Assembly (NCBI GenBank): GCA_026708055.1
Contig: JAPOVS010000039.1
Coordinates: 20,196 to 84,195 of the forward strand
Origin: a bacterium
Lineage (GTDB): Bacteria; Actinomycetota; Acidimicrobiia; Acidimicrobiales; CATQHL01
Reading direction: 5' to 3'
DNA: 64,000 bases
Under the pieces are notes generated by a model. That model was given only the letters and a program-made list of their open reading frames with translations. It had not been told where the DNA came from and searched no databases. Shown one piece after another: positions 1 to 10,877 of the stretch. Both the position numbers and the translations under genes were made by a program. Numbering within the stretch: position 1 is the first letter of the stretch; the number at the start of each line of letters is the position of its first letter.

Positions 1-2
1 CC

Positions 3-635
3 GTGCTGGAGACGGCGCAGGCCATGTACGCCAAGGGGCTGGTGGAGGGCACCGCCGGCAACGTCTCCGGACGTGTCGGCGACGGCACGTTCTGCCTCAC
101 GCCGTCGTCGCTGGGCTACCAGGCGATGCGAACCTCCGATCTGGTCTTCGTGGACGCCGGCGGCGATGTGGTGGCCGGCGACGGCCATCCCTCCAGCGAG
201 AAGTCGCTGCATCTGGCCTGCTACCGGCATTGGTCCGAAGTAGGCGGCGTGGTGCACTGCCATCCGCTGTACGCCTCCATGTTCGCGGTGGCCCGCCGGA
301 CCATTCCGGCCGCCATCGAGGAGGTCGTGATCTACATCGGCGGCGACGTCGAGGTCTGTGACTACCACCTCACCGGGAGCGACGAACTCGGCGAGGCGGT
401 GGCGGCAGCGCTCGGCCGGCGCAGCGCCGTGCTGATGGCCAACCACGGGTTGGTGACGGTGGGGCGCGATCCGGCCGACGCCCTCCACGCCGCCCTCGTC
501 GTGGAGCGCACCGCCCACATCGTCTGGGGAGCCCGGCTGCTCGGCACTCCCGGCAGCGTTCCGGAGAAGGTGAACCAGGACTTCGCCGGCGTCTACCGCT
601 GGGTGCGCGAGTCCAGTTGGGGCGGGGAGGCCTGA
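3..635 (+). CDS. Class II aldolase/adducin family protein, probably 5'-truncated by the window edge
   Basis: Zinc-dependent class II aldolase fold (fuculose/ribulose-phosphate aldolase or epimerase family). Visible family motifs are GTAGNVSGR near the N terminus (phosphate-binding region), SSEK with the glutamate that acts as catalytic base in FucA, HCHP carrying two zinc histidines, and a later MANHGLVTVG with the third zinc histidine. The first in-frame GTG is at base 3, but family members usually have about 10 more residues before this point, so the true start is probably left of the window. The exact sugar-phosphate substrate cannot be read from the sequence. A hairpin lies about 45 bases downstream of the stop. 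Confidence 0.88.
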   Translation: MLETAQAMYAKGLVEGTAGNVSGRVGDGTFCLTPSSLGYQAMRTSDLVFVDAGGDVVAGDGHPSSEKSLHLACYRHWSEVGGVVHCHPLYASMFAVARRTIPAAIEEVVIYIGGDVEVCDYHLTGSDELGEAVAAALGRRSAVLMANHGLVTVGRDPADALHAALVVERTAHIVWGARLLGTPGSVPEKVNQDFAGVYRWVRESSWGGEA

Positions 636-679
636 GAAGGTCATGGCGCCGCGCCCGGCCCGCCCGGCCCGAAAAGAAG

Positions 680-715
680 AGCAGCGGACCGGCGAAGAAG
701 GGCCGGTCCGCTGCT
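680..715. terminator. Strong stem-loop, probable transcription terminator
   Basis: A perfect 14-bp stem (680-693 pairing with 702-715) closes an 8-nt loop. It follows the aldolase stop by about 45 nt. There is no T-tract on the plus strand, while a short T-rich run appears on the minus-strand side, so the direction of any termination is unclear. Confidence 0.6.
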
Positions 716-914
716 CAGGGCGGTGATGGTGGCTCCCCACCCTAGTGGTCGCACCTTGTGTCCGCAAGAGGTGTCCGCAAGAGGCTCCGGCGACGGACCG
801 CACCCGGCCGCGACCGGCGGGAGCCTCGGGCGCGCGAGACTGCGCGACGAGGCGATGACGCGAGCAGGTCCGGTCCTGAGTCCAGCCCGGAGCCAACACA
901 GACAGGGGAGGCCG

Positions 915-1613
<699 letters not shown>

Positions 1614-1653
1614 ACCGGCCGGACCTCCCCGGCGCGCCGCTCCGACCGGTCCG

Positions 1654-2511
1654 GTGAGCGCGGTCACCCTCGACGGCGAACGTCTCGCCGGCGAGATCCG
1701 CGAGCAGTTGCGCGGCCGCATCGAGGCGCTGGCACGCCGGGGTGCGACCCCGGGGCTGGGCACCGTGCTGGTGGGCGACGACGGCCCCTCGGCCAACTAC
1801 GTGGCCATGAAGCACCGGGACTGCGCCGAACTGGGCATGGAATCCCACCACGTGCACCTGCCCGCCGATGCCACGCAGGCCGACGTCGACGGCGTCGTCG
1901 ACCGCTTCAATGCCGACGACGCCGTGCACGCCTACCTGATGCAGTACCCCTTCCCGGGCCACCTCGACTACGAGTCCGCCCTGCTGCGCGTGGACCCGAC
2001 GAAGGACTCCGACGGGCTGCACCCGGTGAACCTGGGCAAGCTGGTGCAGGGCATCGATGCGCCGCTGGCGTGCACCCCTGCGGGAATCCAGTACATGCTC
2101 GAGGCCTACGACATCCCGATCAAGGGCGCCGCCGTCGTGATCGTGGGGCGCGGGCTCACCATCGGCCGGCCCCTGGCCAACCTGTTGACCCTGAAGCGCC
2201 CGGGCGCCAACGCCGCGGTCACCGTGGTGCACACCGGCGTGGCGGACCTGGCGATCCACACGCGCCGGGCGGACATCCTGATCGCGGCGGCGGGGTCGCC
2301 GGGCCTCATCACCGCCGACATGGTGAAGCCCGGGGCGGCAGTGGTCGCCGCCGGTGTCTCGTTCTCGGGACGCCGGCTGCTGTCGGACGTGGACGACGGC
2401 GTGGCCGAGGTGGCGGGATGGCTCTCGCCCCGCATCGGCGGTGTCGGACCCATGACCCGCGCCATGCTGCTGCGCAACACCGTGGCCGCTGCCGAGGCCG
2501 CAGCGGGGTGA
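1654..2511 (+). CDS. folD: Methylenetetrahydrofolate dehydrogenase / cyclohydrolase
   Basis: Bifunctional one-carbon enzyme interconverting 5,10-methylene-THF and 10-formyl-THF. The 285-aa length is normal. Seen: [13 protein letters not shown] with the catalytic Tyr and Lys, [20 protein letters not shown], the NADP-binding [12 protein letters not shown] typical of actinobacterial FolD, and C-terminal [11 protein letters not shown]. The folate-site motif usually written QLPLP is QYPFP here, a conservative departure. GTG 1654 is chosen because family similarity begins there; an ATG at 1549 would add a non-conserved 35-residue extension overlapping msrA. Confidence 0.93.
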   Translation: MSAVTLDGERLAGEIREQLRGRIEALARRGATPGLGTVLVGDDGPSANYVAMKHRDCAELGMESHHVHLPADATQADVDGVVDRFNADDAVHAYLMQYPFPGHLDYESALLRVDPTKDSDGLHPVNLGKLVQGIDAPLACTPAGIQYMLEAYDIPIKGAAVVIVGRGLTIGRPLANLLTLKRPGANAAVTVVHTGVADLAIHTRRADILIAAAGSPGLITADMVKPGAAVVAAGVSFSGRRLLSDVDDGVAEVAGWLSPRIGGVGPMTRAMLLRNTVAAAEAAAG

Positions 2512-2546
2512 CGCATCGGGCCGGCGTGGTGCCGGGGGGATGCCCG

Positions 2547-2552
2547 TAGGCT
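2547..2552 (+). promoter_or_regulatory. -10 box (TAGGCT) for a probable leaderless icd transcript
   Basis: TAGGCT lies 8 nt before the ATG at 2561 and no Shine-Dalgarno sequence precedes that ATG. The spacing would place the transcription start on or next to the A of the start codon. Confidence 0.5.
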
Positions 2553-2560
2553 GCACTTCC

Positions 2561-3781
2561 ATGCGAGACGCCAGCGGAAGTACAGCCGCGGCACGAATCG
2601 CCATCGGCAGCGACGGCGTGCTGCAGGTCCCCGACGTGCCGATCATCCCGTATGTGGAGGGCGACGGCACCGGGGTGGACATCTGGCCGGCGGCGCGAGC
2701 CGTGCTCGACGCGGCCGCGGCCCGCTTCGGCAGGCGGGTCCAGTGGATGGAGGTGCTCGCCGGGGAGAAGGCCTTCAACGAGACCGGCGAGTGGCTGCCG
2801 ACCGAGACGATCGACGCCTTCCGGGACTACCTCATCGGCATCAAGGGGCCGCTCACGACGCCGGTGGGCGGCGGGTTCCGCAGCCTCAACGTGGCCATCC
2901 GCCAGCTGCTGGACCTCTACGTCTGCCTGCGGCCGGTGCGCTGGTTCCGGGGCGTGCCCTCGCCGGTGCGCAACCCCGAACTGGTGGACATGGTGATCTT
3001 CCGGGAGAACACCGAGGACATCTACGCCGGGATCGAGGCTGAGGCCGGGACGCCCGAGGCGGCGCGGGTCCGGGAGATCGTCCGGGAGGTATTCGGGCGG
3101 GAGTTGCGCGCCGACAGCGGGATCGGCATCAAACCGGTGTCGCGCACGGGCTCGCAGCGCCTGCAGCGTGCCGCCCTGAACTACGCCGTGGCCCGCAAGC
3201 GCTCACGGGTCACGTTCGTGCACAAGGGCAACATCATGAAGTTCACCGAGGGCGCCTTCCGCAACTGGGGCTACGAGTTGGTGCGGGAGGAGTTCGCGGC
3301 GGCAGCGGTGGGCTGGGACGACTGCGGGGGCGATCCCGGAGGGCGGATCCTCGTCAGCGACACCATCGCCGACATCGCCCTCCAGCAGGTACTGACCCGC
3401 CCGGCCGAGTTCGACGTGATCGCCACGATGAACCTCAATGGCGACTACCTGTCCGACGCCCTGGCCGCCCAGGTCGGCGGCATCGGCATCGCCCCCGGCG
3501 GCAACATCAACTACGTCACCGGCCACGGCGTCTTCGAGGCCACACACGGCACAGCCCCCAAGTACGCCGGCCAGGACAAGGTGAACCCGTCATCGGTTCT
3601 GCTCTCGGGCGTGATGATGTTCGAGCATCTGGGCTGGGACGCCGCCGCCGATGCGATCGTCGCCGCCATGGAGGAGACGATCGCCGCCGGGATCGTGACC
3701 TACGACTTCGCCCGGCTCATGGAGGGTGCCACCGAGGTGCGCTGCTCGGAGTTCGCCCAGGCGATCATCGACCGGCTCTGA
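2561..3781 (+). CDS. icd: NADP-dependent isocitrate dehydrogenase, E. coli type
   Basis: TCA-cycle oxidative decarboxylation of isocitrate to 2-oxoglutarate. The 406-residue protein aligns along its length with the dimeric E. coli Icd: [10 protein letters not shown], the substrate loop [10 protein letters not shown] containing the regulatory serine (Ser113 in E. coli), [41 protein letters not shown], and [15 protein letters not shown], whose Lys-Tyr pair indicates NADP specificity. ATG 2561 gives an N terminus equal in length to E. coli's; ATG 2540 is an alternative. A -10 box 8 nt upstream supports a leaderless start. mdh follows 22 nt downstream, so two TCA enzymes probably share a transcript. 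Confidence 0.96.
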   Translation: MRDASGSTAAARIAIGSDGVLQVPDVPIIPYVEGDGTGVDIWPAARAVLDAAAARFGRRVQWMEVLAGEKAFNETGEWLPTETIDAFRDYLIGIKGPLTTPVGGGFRSLNVAIRQLLDLYVCLRPVRWFRGVPSPVRNPELVDMVIFRENTEDIYAGIEAEAGTPEAARVREIVREVFGRELRADSGIGIKPVSRTGSQRLQRAALNYAVARKRSRVTFVHKGNIMKFTEGAFRNWGYELVREEFAAAAVGWDDCGGDPGGRILVSDTIADIALQQVLTRPAEFDVIATMNLNGDYLSDALAAQVGGIGIAPGGNINYVTGHGVFEATHGTAPKYAGQDKVNPSSVLLSGVMMFEHLGWDAAADAIVAAMEETIAAGIVTYDFARLMEGATEVRCSEFAQAIIDRL

Positions 3782-3803
3782 CAGAGCGGGGACGGGGAGC
3801 GAC

Positions 3804-4814
3804 ATGAGCGAGACCGCAACGCAGAAGCACGCGCCCGCGCGGGTGGCCGTCACGGGCGCCGCCGGCCAGATCGGCTACAGCCTGATGTTCCGCATCGCTT
3901 CGGGACAACTGCTGGGGCCGAACGTGCCGATCATCCTGCAGATGCTGGAGATCCCGCCGGCCGTGGGCGCCCTCGAGGGCGTGGCCATGGAGTTGGACGA
4001 CTGCGCGTTCGGTCTGCTGGCCGGCATGGAGTTGACCGACCGACCCGAGACGGCTTTCTCGGGGGCCTCCTGGGCCCTGCTGGTCGGCAGCCGGCCCCGA
4101 ACCAAGGGCATGGAACGCAAGGACCTGCTGGAGGCCAACGGCGGCATCTTCACGCGCCAGGGTGCGGCCCTGGCCGCCAACGCCGCCGACGACATCCGTG
4201 TCCTGGTGGTGGGCAACCCCGCCAACACCAACTGCCTCATCGCCCAGCGCAACGCCCCGGGCGTCCCCGCCGAGCGCTTCACGGCGATGACCCGGCTCGA
4301 CCACAACCGCGCCATCGCCCAGCTGGCGGACCGGGCAGGTGCCGCCGTGGCTGACATCAGCCGCATGACGATCTGGGGCAACCACTCGGCCACGCAGTAT
4401 CCCGACATCTTCAACTGCCGCATCGGCGACCGGCCGGCGAGCGCGGTGGTCGACGACCAGGATTGGCTCGAGGGCGGATTCATCCCCACCGTGCAGCAGC
4501 GGGGCGCCGCCATCATCGAAGCGCGAGGGGCCTCATCGGCCGCCTCGGCCGCCAACGCGGCCATCGATCACGTCGGGGACTGGGCGGCAGGGACACCCGC
4601 CGGCGACTGGGTCAGCGTGGCGCTGCCCTCCGAGGGCAGCTACGGGGTCCCCGAGGGTCTGATCAGTTCCTTCCCGTGCACCAGCGACGGCACGAGTTGG
4701 CAGATCGTGGAAGGTCTCGAGCACAACTCCTTCAGCCGGAGCCGGATCGACGCCTCGGTCGCCGAACTTGCCGCCGAGCGGGACACGGTGACCGAACTGG
4801 GCCTGATCGGCTGA
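3804..4814 (+). CDS. mdh: Malate dehydrogenase (NAD-dependent, cytosolic type)
   Basis: Oxidises malate to oxaloacetate. The 336-residue protein shows the Rossmann motif [12 protein letters not shown], the [16 protein letters not shown] substrate loop, [15 protein letters not shown], and the catalytic histidine in [12 protein letters not shown]. This is the eukaryotic-cytosol-like group common in actinobacteria. The start at 3804 is supported by GGGGAG at 3794-3799 with normal spacing. It follows icd by 22 nt in the same direction. Confidence 0.96.
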   Translation: MSETATQKHAPARVAVTGAAGQIGYSLMFRIASGQLLGPNVPIILQMLEIPPAVGALEGVAMELDDCAFGLLAGMELTDRPETAFSGASWALLVGSRPRTKGMERKDLLEANGGIFTRQGAALAANAADDIRVLVVGNPANTNCLIAQRNAPGVPAERFTAMTRLDHNRAIAQLADRAGAAVADISRMTIWGNHSATQYPDIFNCRIGDRPASAVVDDQDWLEGGFIPTVQQRGAAIIEARGASSAASAANAAIDHVGDWAAGTPAGDWVSVALPSEGSYGVPEGLISSFPCTSDGTSWQIVEGLEHNSFSRSRIDASVAELAAERDTVTELGLIG

Positions 4815-4839
4815 GGCATCGGCATGAGCGGGGGCCGGG

Positions 4840-5223
4840 CTAAAAGTCGGTGATCTCCCGGAGGCCGGCGAGCGCGGTGCTGAGCCTCTCGAGCGCGGCG
4901 CGGTGGCCGACGAGGGCCTTGGTGTCGCCGGAGACGACGACACGACCCATCAGGAACTCTACGTGGGCGTCGAGTTCTCCCCTGGCGATGCCGCGCGCCA
5001 CCTCGTAGCTCTGGCGGTAGACGACCGTGGCCTCGCCGGAGAACCCGCCGAGTGCCTCGGCGCCGTCCGCGTCAATCCGGATCCGGTAGGCACTGCGGAT
5101 CCCGCCGGGGTGCTCCACGAGTTGCTGGATGACGAGCGGTGGTCCGCCGTCGGTGGTCACCCCGGCCTTCTGCAGCGCCTCGCCGGCGGCTGCCACCCAT
5201 TCGGCGCTGAGGAACCCGACCAC
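4840..5223 (-). CDS. SCP2 sterol-carrier-like domain protein
   Basis: A 127-aa protein resembling stand-alone SCP2-fold proteins that bind hydrophobic ligands. The central part (YRIRIDADG, FSGEATVVYRQSYEVARGIARGELDAHVEFLMGRV) follows the SCP2 pattern of beta strands and a ligand-pocket helix. No catalytic residues or signal peptide are visible. It begins at a GTG 38 nt downstream of the sod stop on the same strand, with GAGG about 9 nt before it, so it is probably cotranscribed with sod. The ligand is unknown. Confidence 0.65.
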   Translation of the reverse strand: MVGFLSAEWVAAAGEALQKAGVTTDGGPPLVIQQLVEHPGGIRSAYRIRIDADGAEALGGFSGEATVVYRQSYEVARGIARGELDAHVEFLMGRVVVSGDTKALVGHRAALERLSTALAGLREITDF

Positions 5224-5261
5224 GGAGCACGGACCTCGTTCGTGGCGCAGCCGCGGTGTGT

Positions 5262-5858
5262 TCAGAGAGCTGCGAGGTTCGCCGCGGCGAACTCCCAGTT
5301 CACGAGCTTCTCGATCCAGCGCTCTACGTAGGCGGGACGGGCGTTGCGGTAGTCCAGGTAGTAGGCGTGCTCCCAGACGTCGATGGTCAGCAGCGGCGTC
5401 CGGTCACAGCGCTGGGGGAGGTCGGCGTTCGCCGTCGCCATGACCTCCAGGTCGTTGCCGCCCGCCACCAGCCACACCCAACCCGAGCCGAAGTGACCGC
5501 ATGCGGCGTCGGTGAACTGCTTGCGGAACCCGTCGACCGATCCGAAGCCGCCCTCGATGGCGGCGCGCAGCCGGCCGCTGGGGTCGCCGCCACCGGCGGG
5601 ATGCATGGAGTGCCAGTAGAAGGTGTGGTTCCAGACCTGGGCCGCGTTGTTGAAAAGGCCCCCGGCAGTGGTGACGATGAGGTCCTCCAGCGGGGCGCCT
5701 TCGGCTGCGGATCCCGCCACCAGCCGGTTCACGTTGGCCACGTAGCCGGCGTGGTGCTTGCCGTAGTGCAGCGCAACCGTGTCGGCGCTGATGTGCGGGG
5801 CGAGCGCGTCCTCCGGGTAGGGGAGCGGCGGCAGGTGAACGGTCGCCGGGTTACTCAC
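5262..5858 (-). CDS. sodB: Superoxide dismutase, Fe/Mn family
   Basis: Dismutates superoxide in the cytoplasm. All four metal ligands are recognisable: His in LHYGKHHAGYV, His in VWNHTFYWHSM, and Asp plus His in TIDVWEHAYYLDY. The length of 198 aa is normal. The GTG start at 5858 has GGAGG at good spacing. Residues around the metal site do not allow a firm choice between Fe and Mn from inspection alone, so the symbol is tentative. There is no signal peptide. It precedes the SCP2-like gene on the same strand. Confidence 0.93.
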   Translation of the reverse strand: MSNPATVHLPPLPYPEDALAPHISADTVALHYGKHHAGYVANVNRLVAGSAAEGAPLEDLIVTTAGGLFNNAAQVWNHTFYWHSMHPAGGGDPSGRLRAAIEGGFGSVDGFRKQFTDAACGHFGSGWVWLVAGGNDLEVMATANADLPQRCDRTPLLTIDVWEHAYYLDYRNARPAYVERWIEKLVNWEFAAANLAAL

Positions 5859-5906
5859 GAGGGACCTCCGGGGGACGCAGGGGGTGGTCGCGTCCTGTGA
5901 TAGCTG

Positions 5907-6893
5907 TCAGGGTGCCTCCAGTAAACCGTCTCGGGGCCCCGATCCGGCGGGCGCGCGGTGCGCGGTCCGGGAGGCCGCCAGTGCCAGGGCGAACGCCGCG
6001 ACGGCGCAGACCACCGGCCAGAGCACCTCGCCGCGATCAGGCCACTCGAGACCGGTCCCGCTGATCACCTCGCCGTCCCCGGCGAGGTGCCCGACGCCGT
6101 TCGGCCAGGGCCAGAGCACGCGCAACGAGCCCAGCATCAACCCGACCATCGTCGCCATCACGTTGTCGTGATGCCTGGCGAGAAGCTTGCTGAGCAACGA
6201 TGCGAACACCAGGGCCCCCGCCACCGCGCCCGCCGCGAACAGCCCGATCGGCGCCCAGTCCCGGTTGCCGAGAGCGTCGACGAAGGAGGCGTACAGCCCG
6301 ATGATCAGCAGGACGAACGCACCCGAGATCCCCGGCAGGATCATGGCGCAAATGCCGAGCGCGCCGGCTCCGAGCCAGACGATCGTGACCGGCTCCGCCA
6401 CGGGCGTGGCGCTGAGCCCGAACAGCCAGGCGCCGAGGGTGGCCACGGCCGCGGTCAGCAGCCCGCGGGGGACTCGCCAGGCGCGCACCTGGCGTGCCGC
6501 AACCAGCACGGCGGCGCAGACCAACCCGCCGAAGGCGCCGGCAGTGGATTCGGGGCGGTTCGTCAGCAGCCAGTCGACGGCACGTGCCAGCGCGGCCAGT
6601 GCCACGACGGCACCGGCAGCCACCGGCGCCACGAGTGCCCAGTCGATCCGGCGCAACCGCCCCGCAGCCCCTCGCGGGTCGCCGCGCAGCAGGTGCGCCA
6701 GTGCCCCGGCAACGCTCCTGACTGCCTCCAGGAGCCGCTCGTAGACACCGAGCAGCACCGCCACCGTGCTGCCGGAGACCCCGGGCACCAGATCGGCCAC
6801 CCCGATGCAGAATCCTCGCAGGCCGTCGCCGGCCCACCGCAGCACGCCGGCGCCGCTCGGACGCTGCGCCGCTTGGCCGATCCCGTCGCGCAC
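5907..6893 (-). CDS. DUF368 membrane protein, putative polyprenyl-phosphate transporter
   Basis: Multi-pass membrane protein of the DUF368 family, members of which (PopT) have been shown to recycle undecaprenyl phosphate across the cytoplasmic membrane for cell-wall synthesis. Both paired family signatures are visible: GVADLVPGVSGSTVA near the N terminus and MILPGISGAFVLLIIG in the second half, with roughly eight hydrophobic segments. GTG 6893 lies 15 nt after the sdhB stop; GTG 6845 is an alternative start. It appears to be the last gene of the sdhCAB transcript, although the functional link to SDH is not obvious. Confidence 0.82.
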   Translation of the reverse strand: MRDGIGQAAQRPSGAGVLRWAGDGLRGFCIGVADLVPGVSGSTVAVLLGVYERLLEAVRSVAGALAHLLRGDPRGAAGRLRRIDWALVAPVAAGAVVALAALARAVDWLLTNRPESTAGAFGGLVCAAVLVAARQVRAWRVPRGLLTAAVATLGAWLFGLSATPVAEPVTIVWLGAGALGICAMILPGISGAFVLLIIGLYASFVDALGNRDWAPIGLFAAGAVAGALVFASLLSKLLARHHDNVMATMVGLMLGSLRVLWPWPNGVGHLAGDGEVISGTGLEWPDRGEVLWPVVCAVAAFALALAASRTAHRAPAGSGPRDGLLEAP

Positions 6894-6907
6894 GCGTCCG
6901 GAGCGTC

Positions 6908-7693
6908 TCAGCGCTGGCCGGTGAGCTTGCGGTTCTTCAGCTTGGCCCTGACGTAGTCCCGGTTCGTCCAGGCGATGAAGTCGATGGAGATCTCCTTCGG
7001 GCAGGCCTCCTCGCACTCCCCGTGGTTGGTGCAACTGCCGAAGAATCGCTCCATGGTCTCCACCATCGCCTCGGTGCGCGCCCAACGCTCGGGTTGGCCC
7101 TGCGGGAGCAGGTTCAGATGCTGCACCTTCGCCGCCGTGAAGAGTTGTGCGGCGCTGTTCGGGCAGGCGGCGACGCAGGCGCCGCAGCCGATGCAGGCGG
7201 CCGCGTCGAAGGCACACTCCGCCGCCTCCTTGGGGACGGGCACCAGGTTGGCGTCGGGCGCCGCGCCGGTGTTGACCGAGATGTACCCGCCGGCGGCGAT
7301 GATCCGGTCCAGAGCCGTCCGGTCGACCGCGAGGTCCCGGATTACCTCGAAGGATCCGGCGCGCCACGGCTCGACGGTGATGAGGTCCCCGTCGGAGAAC
7401 TCGCGCATGTGGAGTTGGCACGTGGCCGTGCCCTTCTGCGGGCCGTGGGCGCGCCCGTTGATCATCAGGCCGCAGGTGCCGCAGATGCCCTCCCGGCAGT
7501 CCGACTCGAAAGTGATGGGTTCCCGGCCTTCCAGCGTGAGACGCTCGTTGAGCACGTCCAGCATCTCCAGGAAGGAGGCGTCGGGGCTGATGCCGCCGAC
7601 GTCGTAGGTCTCGAAGCGGCCGGCGTCGCCGGGACCGTCCTGGCGCCAGACGCGCAGGCGCACGTTCAGCATTCCGTTCTCGCCGGCGCTCAC
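6908..7693 (-). CDS. sdhB: Succinate dehydrogenase iron-sulfur subunit
   Basis: Electron-transfer subunit of complex II, carrying electrons from FAD to quinone. Three cluster motifs are visible: CREGICGTC plus a later Cys (2Fe-2S), [12 protein letters not shown] (4Fe-4S) and [12 protein letters not shown] (3Fe-4S). GTG 7693 overlaps the sdhA stop (GTGA) and has GAGG about 8 nt upstream; ATG 7672 is an alternative. At 261 aa it is normal for the type-B (non-classical) enzyme. It is translationally coupled to sdhA. Confidence 0.94.
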   Translation of the reverse strand: MSAGENGMLNVRLRVWRQDGPGDAGRFETYDVGGISPDASFLEMLDVLNERLTLEGREPITFESDCREGICGTCGLMINGRAHGPQKGTATCQLHMREFSDGDLITVEPWRAGSFEVIRDLAVDRTALDRIIAAGGYISVNTGAAPDANLVPVPKEAAECAFDAAACIGCGACVAACPNSAAQLFTAAKVQHLNLLPQGQPERWARTEAMVETMERFFGSCTNHGECEEACPKEISIDFIAWTNRDYVRAKLKNRKLTGQR

Positions 7694-9612
7694 TTGTAGG
7701 ACCTCGTGGTGGGTGTCACGGCGCTGAAGGTCAGTTCCTCGCGGTGGCGGATCGGCTCGTCGTCCGGCCCTGCCCATTCCCACGCCGCCACGTGCGTGAA
7801 GTGCTCGTCGTCGCGGCGGGCCTCGCCCTCGGCGTCCTGGTGCTCCTCGCGGAAGTGCCCTCCGCAGGACTCCTCGCGCTCCAGCGCGTCGCGCGCCAGC
7901 AGCTCGGCGAGCTCGAAGAAATCGTCGACCCGTCCGGCCTTCTCGAGGGACTGATTCAGGGAGGCGGCCGAGCCGGGGACACACACGTCGGCGTGGAACT
8001 CCTGGCGTAGGGCGGGGATCTCCGCCAATGCCTTCCGGAGCCCGGCGGCGTTGCGCGCCATGCCGCAGTGGTCCCATACGATCCGTCCCAGCTCGCGGTG
8101 GAACCAGTCCACGGTGCGCGACCCCCGGGCGGCCGTCCAGCGGGCGGTGCGATCGCTCACCTCCGAGACGGTGTCGGCGAAGGCGGGATGATCGGTGCGG
8201 GGTCCCTCCTCGCCGAGGCGCCCCGCCAGGTAGTCCCCGACGGTGTAGGGGGCGATGAAGTAGCCGTCGGCCAGCCCCTGCATCAGCGCCGAGGCTCCGA
8301 GGCGATTGGCTCCGTGGTCGGAGAAGTTGGCCTCTCCGGCCACGAAGAGCCCCGGCACGTTGCTCATGAGGTTGTAGTCCACCCACAGCCCGCCCATCGT
8401 GTAGTGGACCGCCGGGTAGATCCGCATGGGTGCCCGGTGGGGATCCTCACCGGTGATGCGCTCGTACATGTCGAAGAGGTTGCCGTACTTGGCCCCCACC
8501 ACGTCGGCGCCGTCACGCGCCAGCGCATCGGAGAAGTCCAGGTAGACCCCGTTGCGCAGCGGGCCAACACCCCGGCCGGCGTCGACGACGGCCTTGGCGT
8601 TGCGCGAGGCCACGTCGCGCGGCACCAGGTTGCCGAAGGCTGCGTACTTCTCCTCGAGGTAGTAGTCGCGTTCGGCCTCGGGTATGTCGGCGGGCGCTCT
8701 CGCGTCGTCGAAGGCTCTCGGCACCCAGATGCGCCCGTCGTTGCGCAGCGACTCGGACATCAGCGTCAGCTTGGACTGGAAGTCGTCGCCCGCGGGGATG
8801 CAAGTGGGGTGGATCTGCGTGTAGCAGGGGTTGGCGAAGAGGGCGCCACGCCGGTGTGCCCGCCAAGCCGCGGTGACGTTGCACATCTTGGCGTTCGTCG
8901 AGAGGAAGTAGACGTTGCTGTAGCCGCCGGTGGCCAGGATGACGGCGTCGCCGGCGTGGGCGGTCACCTCGCCGGACAGCAGATCCCGCACCACGATGCC
9001 GACCGCCCGCCCTTCGGCGACCACCAGGTCGAGCATCTCGGCCCGGGTGTGCAGGTTGACGGTGCCCGCCGCCACCTGCCGCATCAACGCCGAATAGGCG
9101 CCGAGAAGGAGCTGCTGGCCGGTCTGGCCGCGGGCGTAGAAGGTGCGGGACACCTGCGCGCCGCCGAAGGAGCGGTTGTCCAGCAGGCCGCCGTACTCGC
9201 GGGCGAAGGGAACGCCGGCCGCGACGCACTGGTCGATGATCGCCAGTGACGTCTCGGCGAGGCGGTACACGTTGGCCTCGCGGCTGCGGTAGTCGCCGCC
9301 CTTGATGGTGTCGTAGAACAGGCGGAAGACGCTGTCGCCGTCGTTCTTGTAGTTCTTGGCCGCATTGATGCCACCCTGGGCGGCGATGGAGTGCGCCCGG
9401 CGTGGCGAGTCGTGGTAGGTGAAGGCCTTGACCCGGTAGCCCAACTCGCCGAGGGAGGCCGCCGCCGCCGCCCCGGCCAGGCCGGTGCCCACCACGATGA
9501 CGGTGAAACGGCGCTTGTTGTTGGGGTTGACGAGGCGCAGGGCGAACTTGTGGTCCGTCCAGGCGTCCTCCAGGGGCCCTTCGGGCAGCCGTGCGTCCAG
9601 GCTCCCGTTCAT
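7690..9612 (-). CDS. sdhA: Succinate dehydrogenase / fumarate reductase flavoprotein subunit
   Basis: Catalytic FAD subunit of complex II. Seen: dinucleotide-binding [20 protein letters not shown], the covalent-FAD histidine in [14 protein letters not shown], substrate-site segments [26 protein letters not shown] and [45 protein letters not shown]. The 640-residue length, the YKNDGDS segment and the single-cytochrome partner place it in the type-B group found in actinobacteria and Bacteroidota. The ATG at 9612 has GGGAGG upstream. It overlaps sdhB by 4 nt. Confidence 0.95.
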   Translation of the reverse strand: MNGSLDARLPEGPLEDAWTDHKFALRLVNPNNKRRFTVIVVGTGLAGAAAAASLGELGYRVKAFTYHDSPRRAHSIAAQGGINAAKNYKNDGDSVFRLFYDTIKGGDYRSREANVYRLAETSLAIIDQCVAAGVPFAREYGGLLDNRSFGGAQVSRTFYARGQTGQQLLLGAYSALMRQVAAGTVNLHTRAEMLDLVVAEGRAVGIVVRDLLSGEVTAHAGDAVILATGGYSNVYFLSTNAKMCNVTAAWRAHRRGALFANPCYTQIHPTCIPAGDDFQSKLTLMSESLRNDGRIWVPRAFDDARAPADIPEAERDYYLEEKYAAFGNLVPRDVASRNAKAVVDAGRGVGPLRNGVYLDFSDALARDGADVVGAKYGNLFDMYERITGEDPHRAPMRIYPAVHYTMGGLWVDYNLMSNVPGLFVAGEANFSDHGANRLGASALMQGLADGYFIAPYTVGDYLAGRLGEEGPRTDHPAFADTVSEVSDRTARWTAARGSRTVDWFHRELGRIVWDHCGMARNAAGLRKALAEIPALRQEFHADVCVPGSAASLNQSLEKAGRVDDFFELAELLARDALEREESCGGHFREEHQDAEGEARRDDEHFTHVAAWEWAGPDDEPIRHREELTFSAVTPTTRSYK

Positions 9613-9669
9613 GGCGCGCCTCCCGCGGCGGTCCGGCGGCGGTCCGGCCGGGGCTGCCGGTGGCGCTCC

Positions 9670-9689
9670 GGCGGCCTAGAATGGCCGCC
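9670..9689. repeat. 20-bp palindromic repeat, copy 1
   Basis: A 7-bp GGCGGCC/GGCCGCC stem with a 6-nt loop (TAGAAT) in the sdhA-sdhC gap. Its reverse complement matches 63434-63453 at 19 of 20 positions, and similarity continues about 15 nt beyond the stem on one side, so it looks like a dispersed element rather than a chance hairpin. Confidence 0.6.
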
Positions 9690-9760
9690 TACGTCGCCCC
9701 CGGCATCCCCGCCCTCGATTGCGGGCGTCAGTCCTCTGGGGCTGTGATATCTGACGTCGG

Positions 9761-10705
9761 TCATGACTCGGCTCCGGCGTGGTCGATTTGCTGTTGCCGT
9801 TCCCGCACGACGGAGCGCCCGCCGTCGTCGATCACGCCGGCCTGCACCAGGATCGGGAAGCTGAGGTTGCCGACGAGGATCACCGCGGCGAAGGCTTGGG
9901 CGAACCTGCGCCGCAGCGGGTTCCAGCGCGGGCTGTTGATGCCGAGACTCTGGAACATGCTCCAGGCGCCGTGGTAGATGTGCACCGCCAACGCCACGTT
10001 GGCGACGATGTACCAGATGGCGACGGGCAGGTTGGAGAGGCTCGCCACCACGTTGTGGTACGGGTCGCCGCGGATGTAGTCGGGGTTGAAGTGGCCCCAG
10101 GTCAGGTCGGCCAGGTGGTACACGACGAACAGGCCGGCAAGGGGACCGGTCCAGCGCATCGTGCGCGAGGCGTAGTCGGCGGCGATGTAGTCGCGGCCCC
10201 CGGCGTAGCGCCGGTCGGCCGACCGGCTCATCCGGGTGAGGCTGTAGGCCGAGTGGATGTGCAGCGCGAAGGCGGCGATGAGGCCGAAGCGCAGGGCCCA
10301 AAGCACCCAGGTCCGGGGGATGACCTCGGTGCCGAGATCGCGCAGGGTCTCGGCGTACTCGTGGGTCTCCCACGGGCCCTCGTAGAGATGCAGGTTGCCG
10401 AGCATGTGCACCAGCACGAACCCCAGCAGGGCGAGACCGGTCAGCGCCATCACCCACTTCTTGCCCACCGCCGACTGGTAGAGGTTCAGCGGCCACGGGA
10501 GTTCCCGGCGCGCTGACCGCCGGGATTGCCGGCTCGCTGGCTTCTCGGCAGTCGGCGTCGGGGTGGCTGAACTCAGCGTGCTGCTCCTGCGTGCGGTCGC
10601 GGGGCGGATCCGGGGGACCGGCGACTCGGTGGGGCTCTGCGGGTCGTACGTTACCGGCGAGAACCCCCGTCGCCGGGAAACCCCGGAAAATCCCCGCTCC
10701 CGCAC
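9761..10705 (-). CDS. sdhC: Succinate dehydrogenase cytochrome b subunit, type B
   Basis: Five-helix membrane anchor that holds haem and reduces quinone. The family start of the membrane domain, NLYQSAVGKKWVMALTGLA, is followed by GFVLVHMLGNLHLY, FALHIHSAYSLTR, FVVYHLADLTWGH and VHIYHGAWSMFQSLG, supplying the conserved haem-ligand histidines. It stops 148 nt upstream of sdhA. The start is uncertain: GTG 10705 gives a roughly 65-residue low-complexity N terminus, and a TAACGT box inside that stretch suggests the real start may be further downstream. Confidence 0.85.
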   Translation of the reverse strand: MRERGFSGVSRRRGFSPVTYDPQSPTESPVPRIRPATARRSSTLSSATPTPTAEKPASRQSRRSARRELPWPLNLYQSAVGKKWVMALTGLALLGFVLVHMLGNLHLYEGPWETHEYAETLRDLGTEVIPRTWVLWALRFGLIAAFALHIHSAYSLTRMSRSADRRYAGGRDYIAADYASRTMRWTGPLAGLFVVYHLADLTWGHFNPDYIRGDPYHNVVASLSNLPVAIWYIVANVALAVHIYHGAWSMFQSLGINSPRWNPLRRRFAQAFAAVILVGNLSFPILVQAGVIDDGGRSVVRERQQQIDHAGAES

Positions 10706-10756
10706 TTGATTTTGGCCGAGACGCCCGGCATACTCTCTATGACACGCTTGTAATTA

Positions 10757-10800
10757 CACAGGTGTGAATAGACCTGTGGACAACACAGGTGCCAACAGGT
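10757..10800. promoter_or_regulatory. ACAGGT repeat cluster upstream of whiB (candidate operator)
   Basis: CACAGGT (10757-10763) and ACCTGTG (10772-10778) form an inverted repeat with an 8-nt spacer. ACAGGT recurs directly at 10785-10790 and 10795-10800. A possible promoter lies just upstream (TTGATT 10706, TACTCT 10731, 19-nt spacing). The block sits in the intergenic region shared by sdhC (minus) and whiB (plus). A regulatory role is an inference. Confidence 0.4.
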
Positions 10801-10877
10801 GCTCGGACGGCTGTCGAAGGCAACCACGCCGGGGGTCCCCCTGGGTCCGAGACTCCAAGGATCGAGAGGATGTCCGG

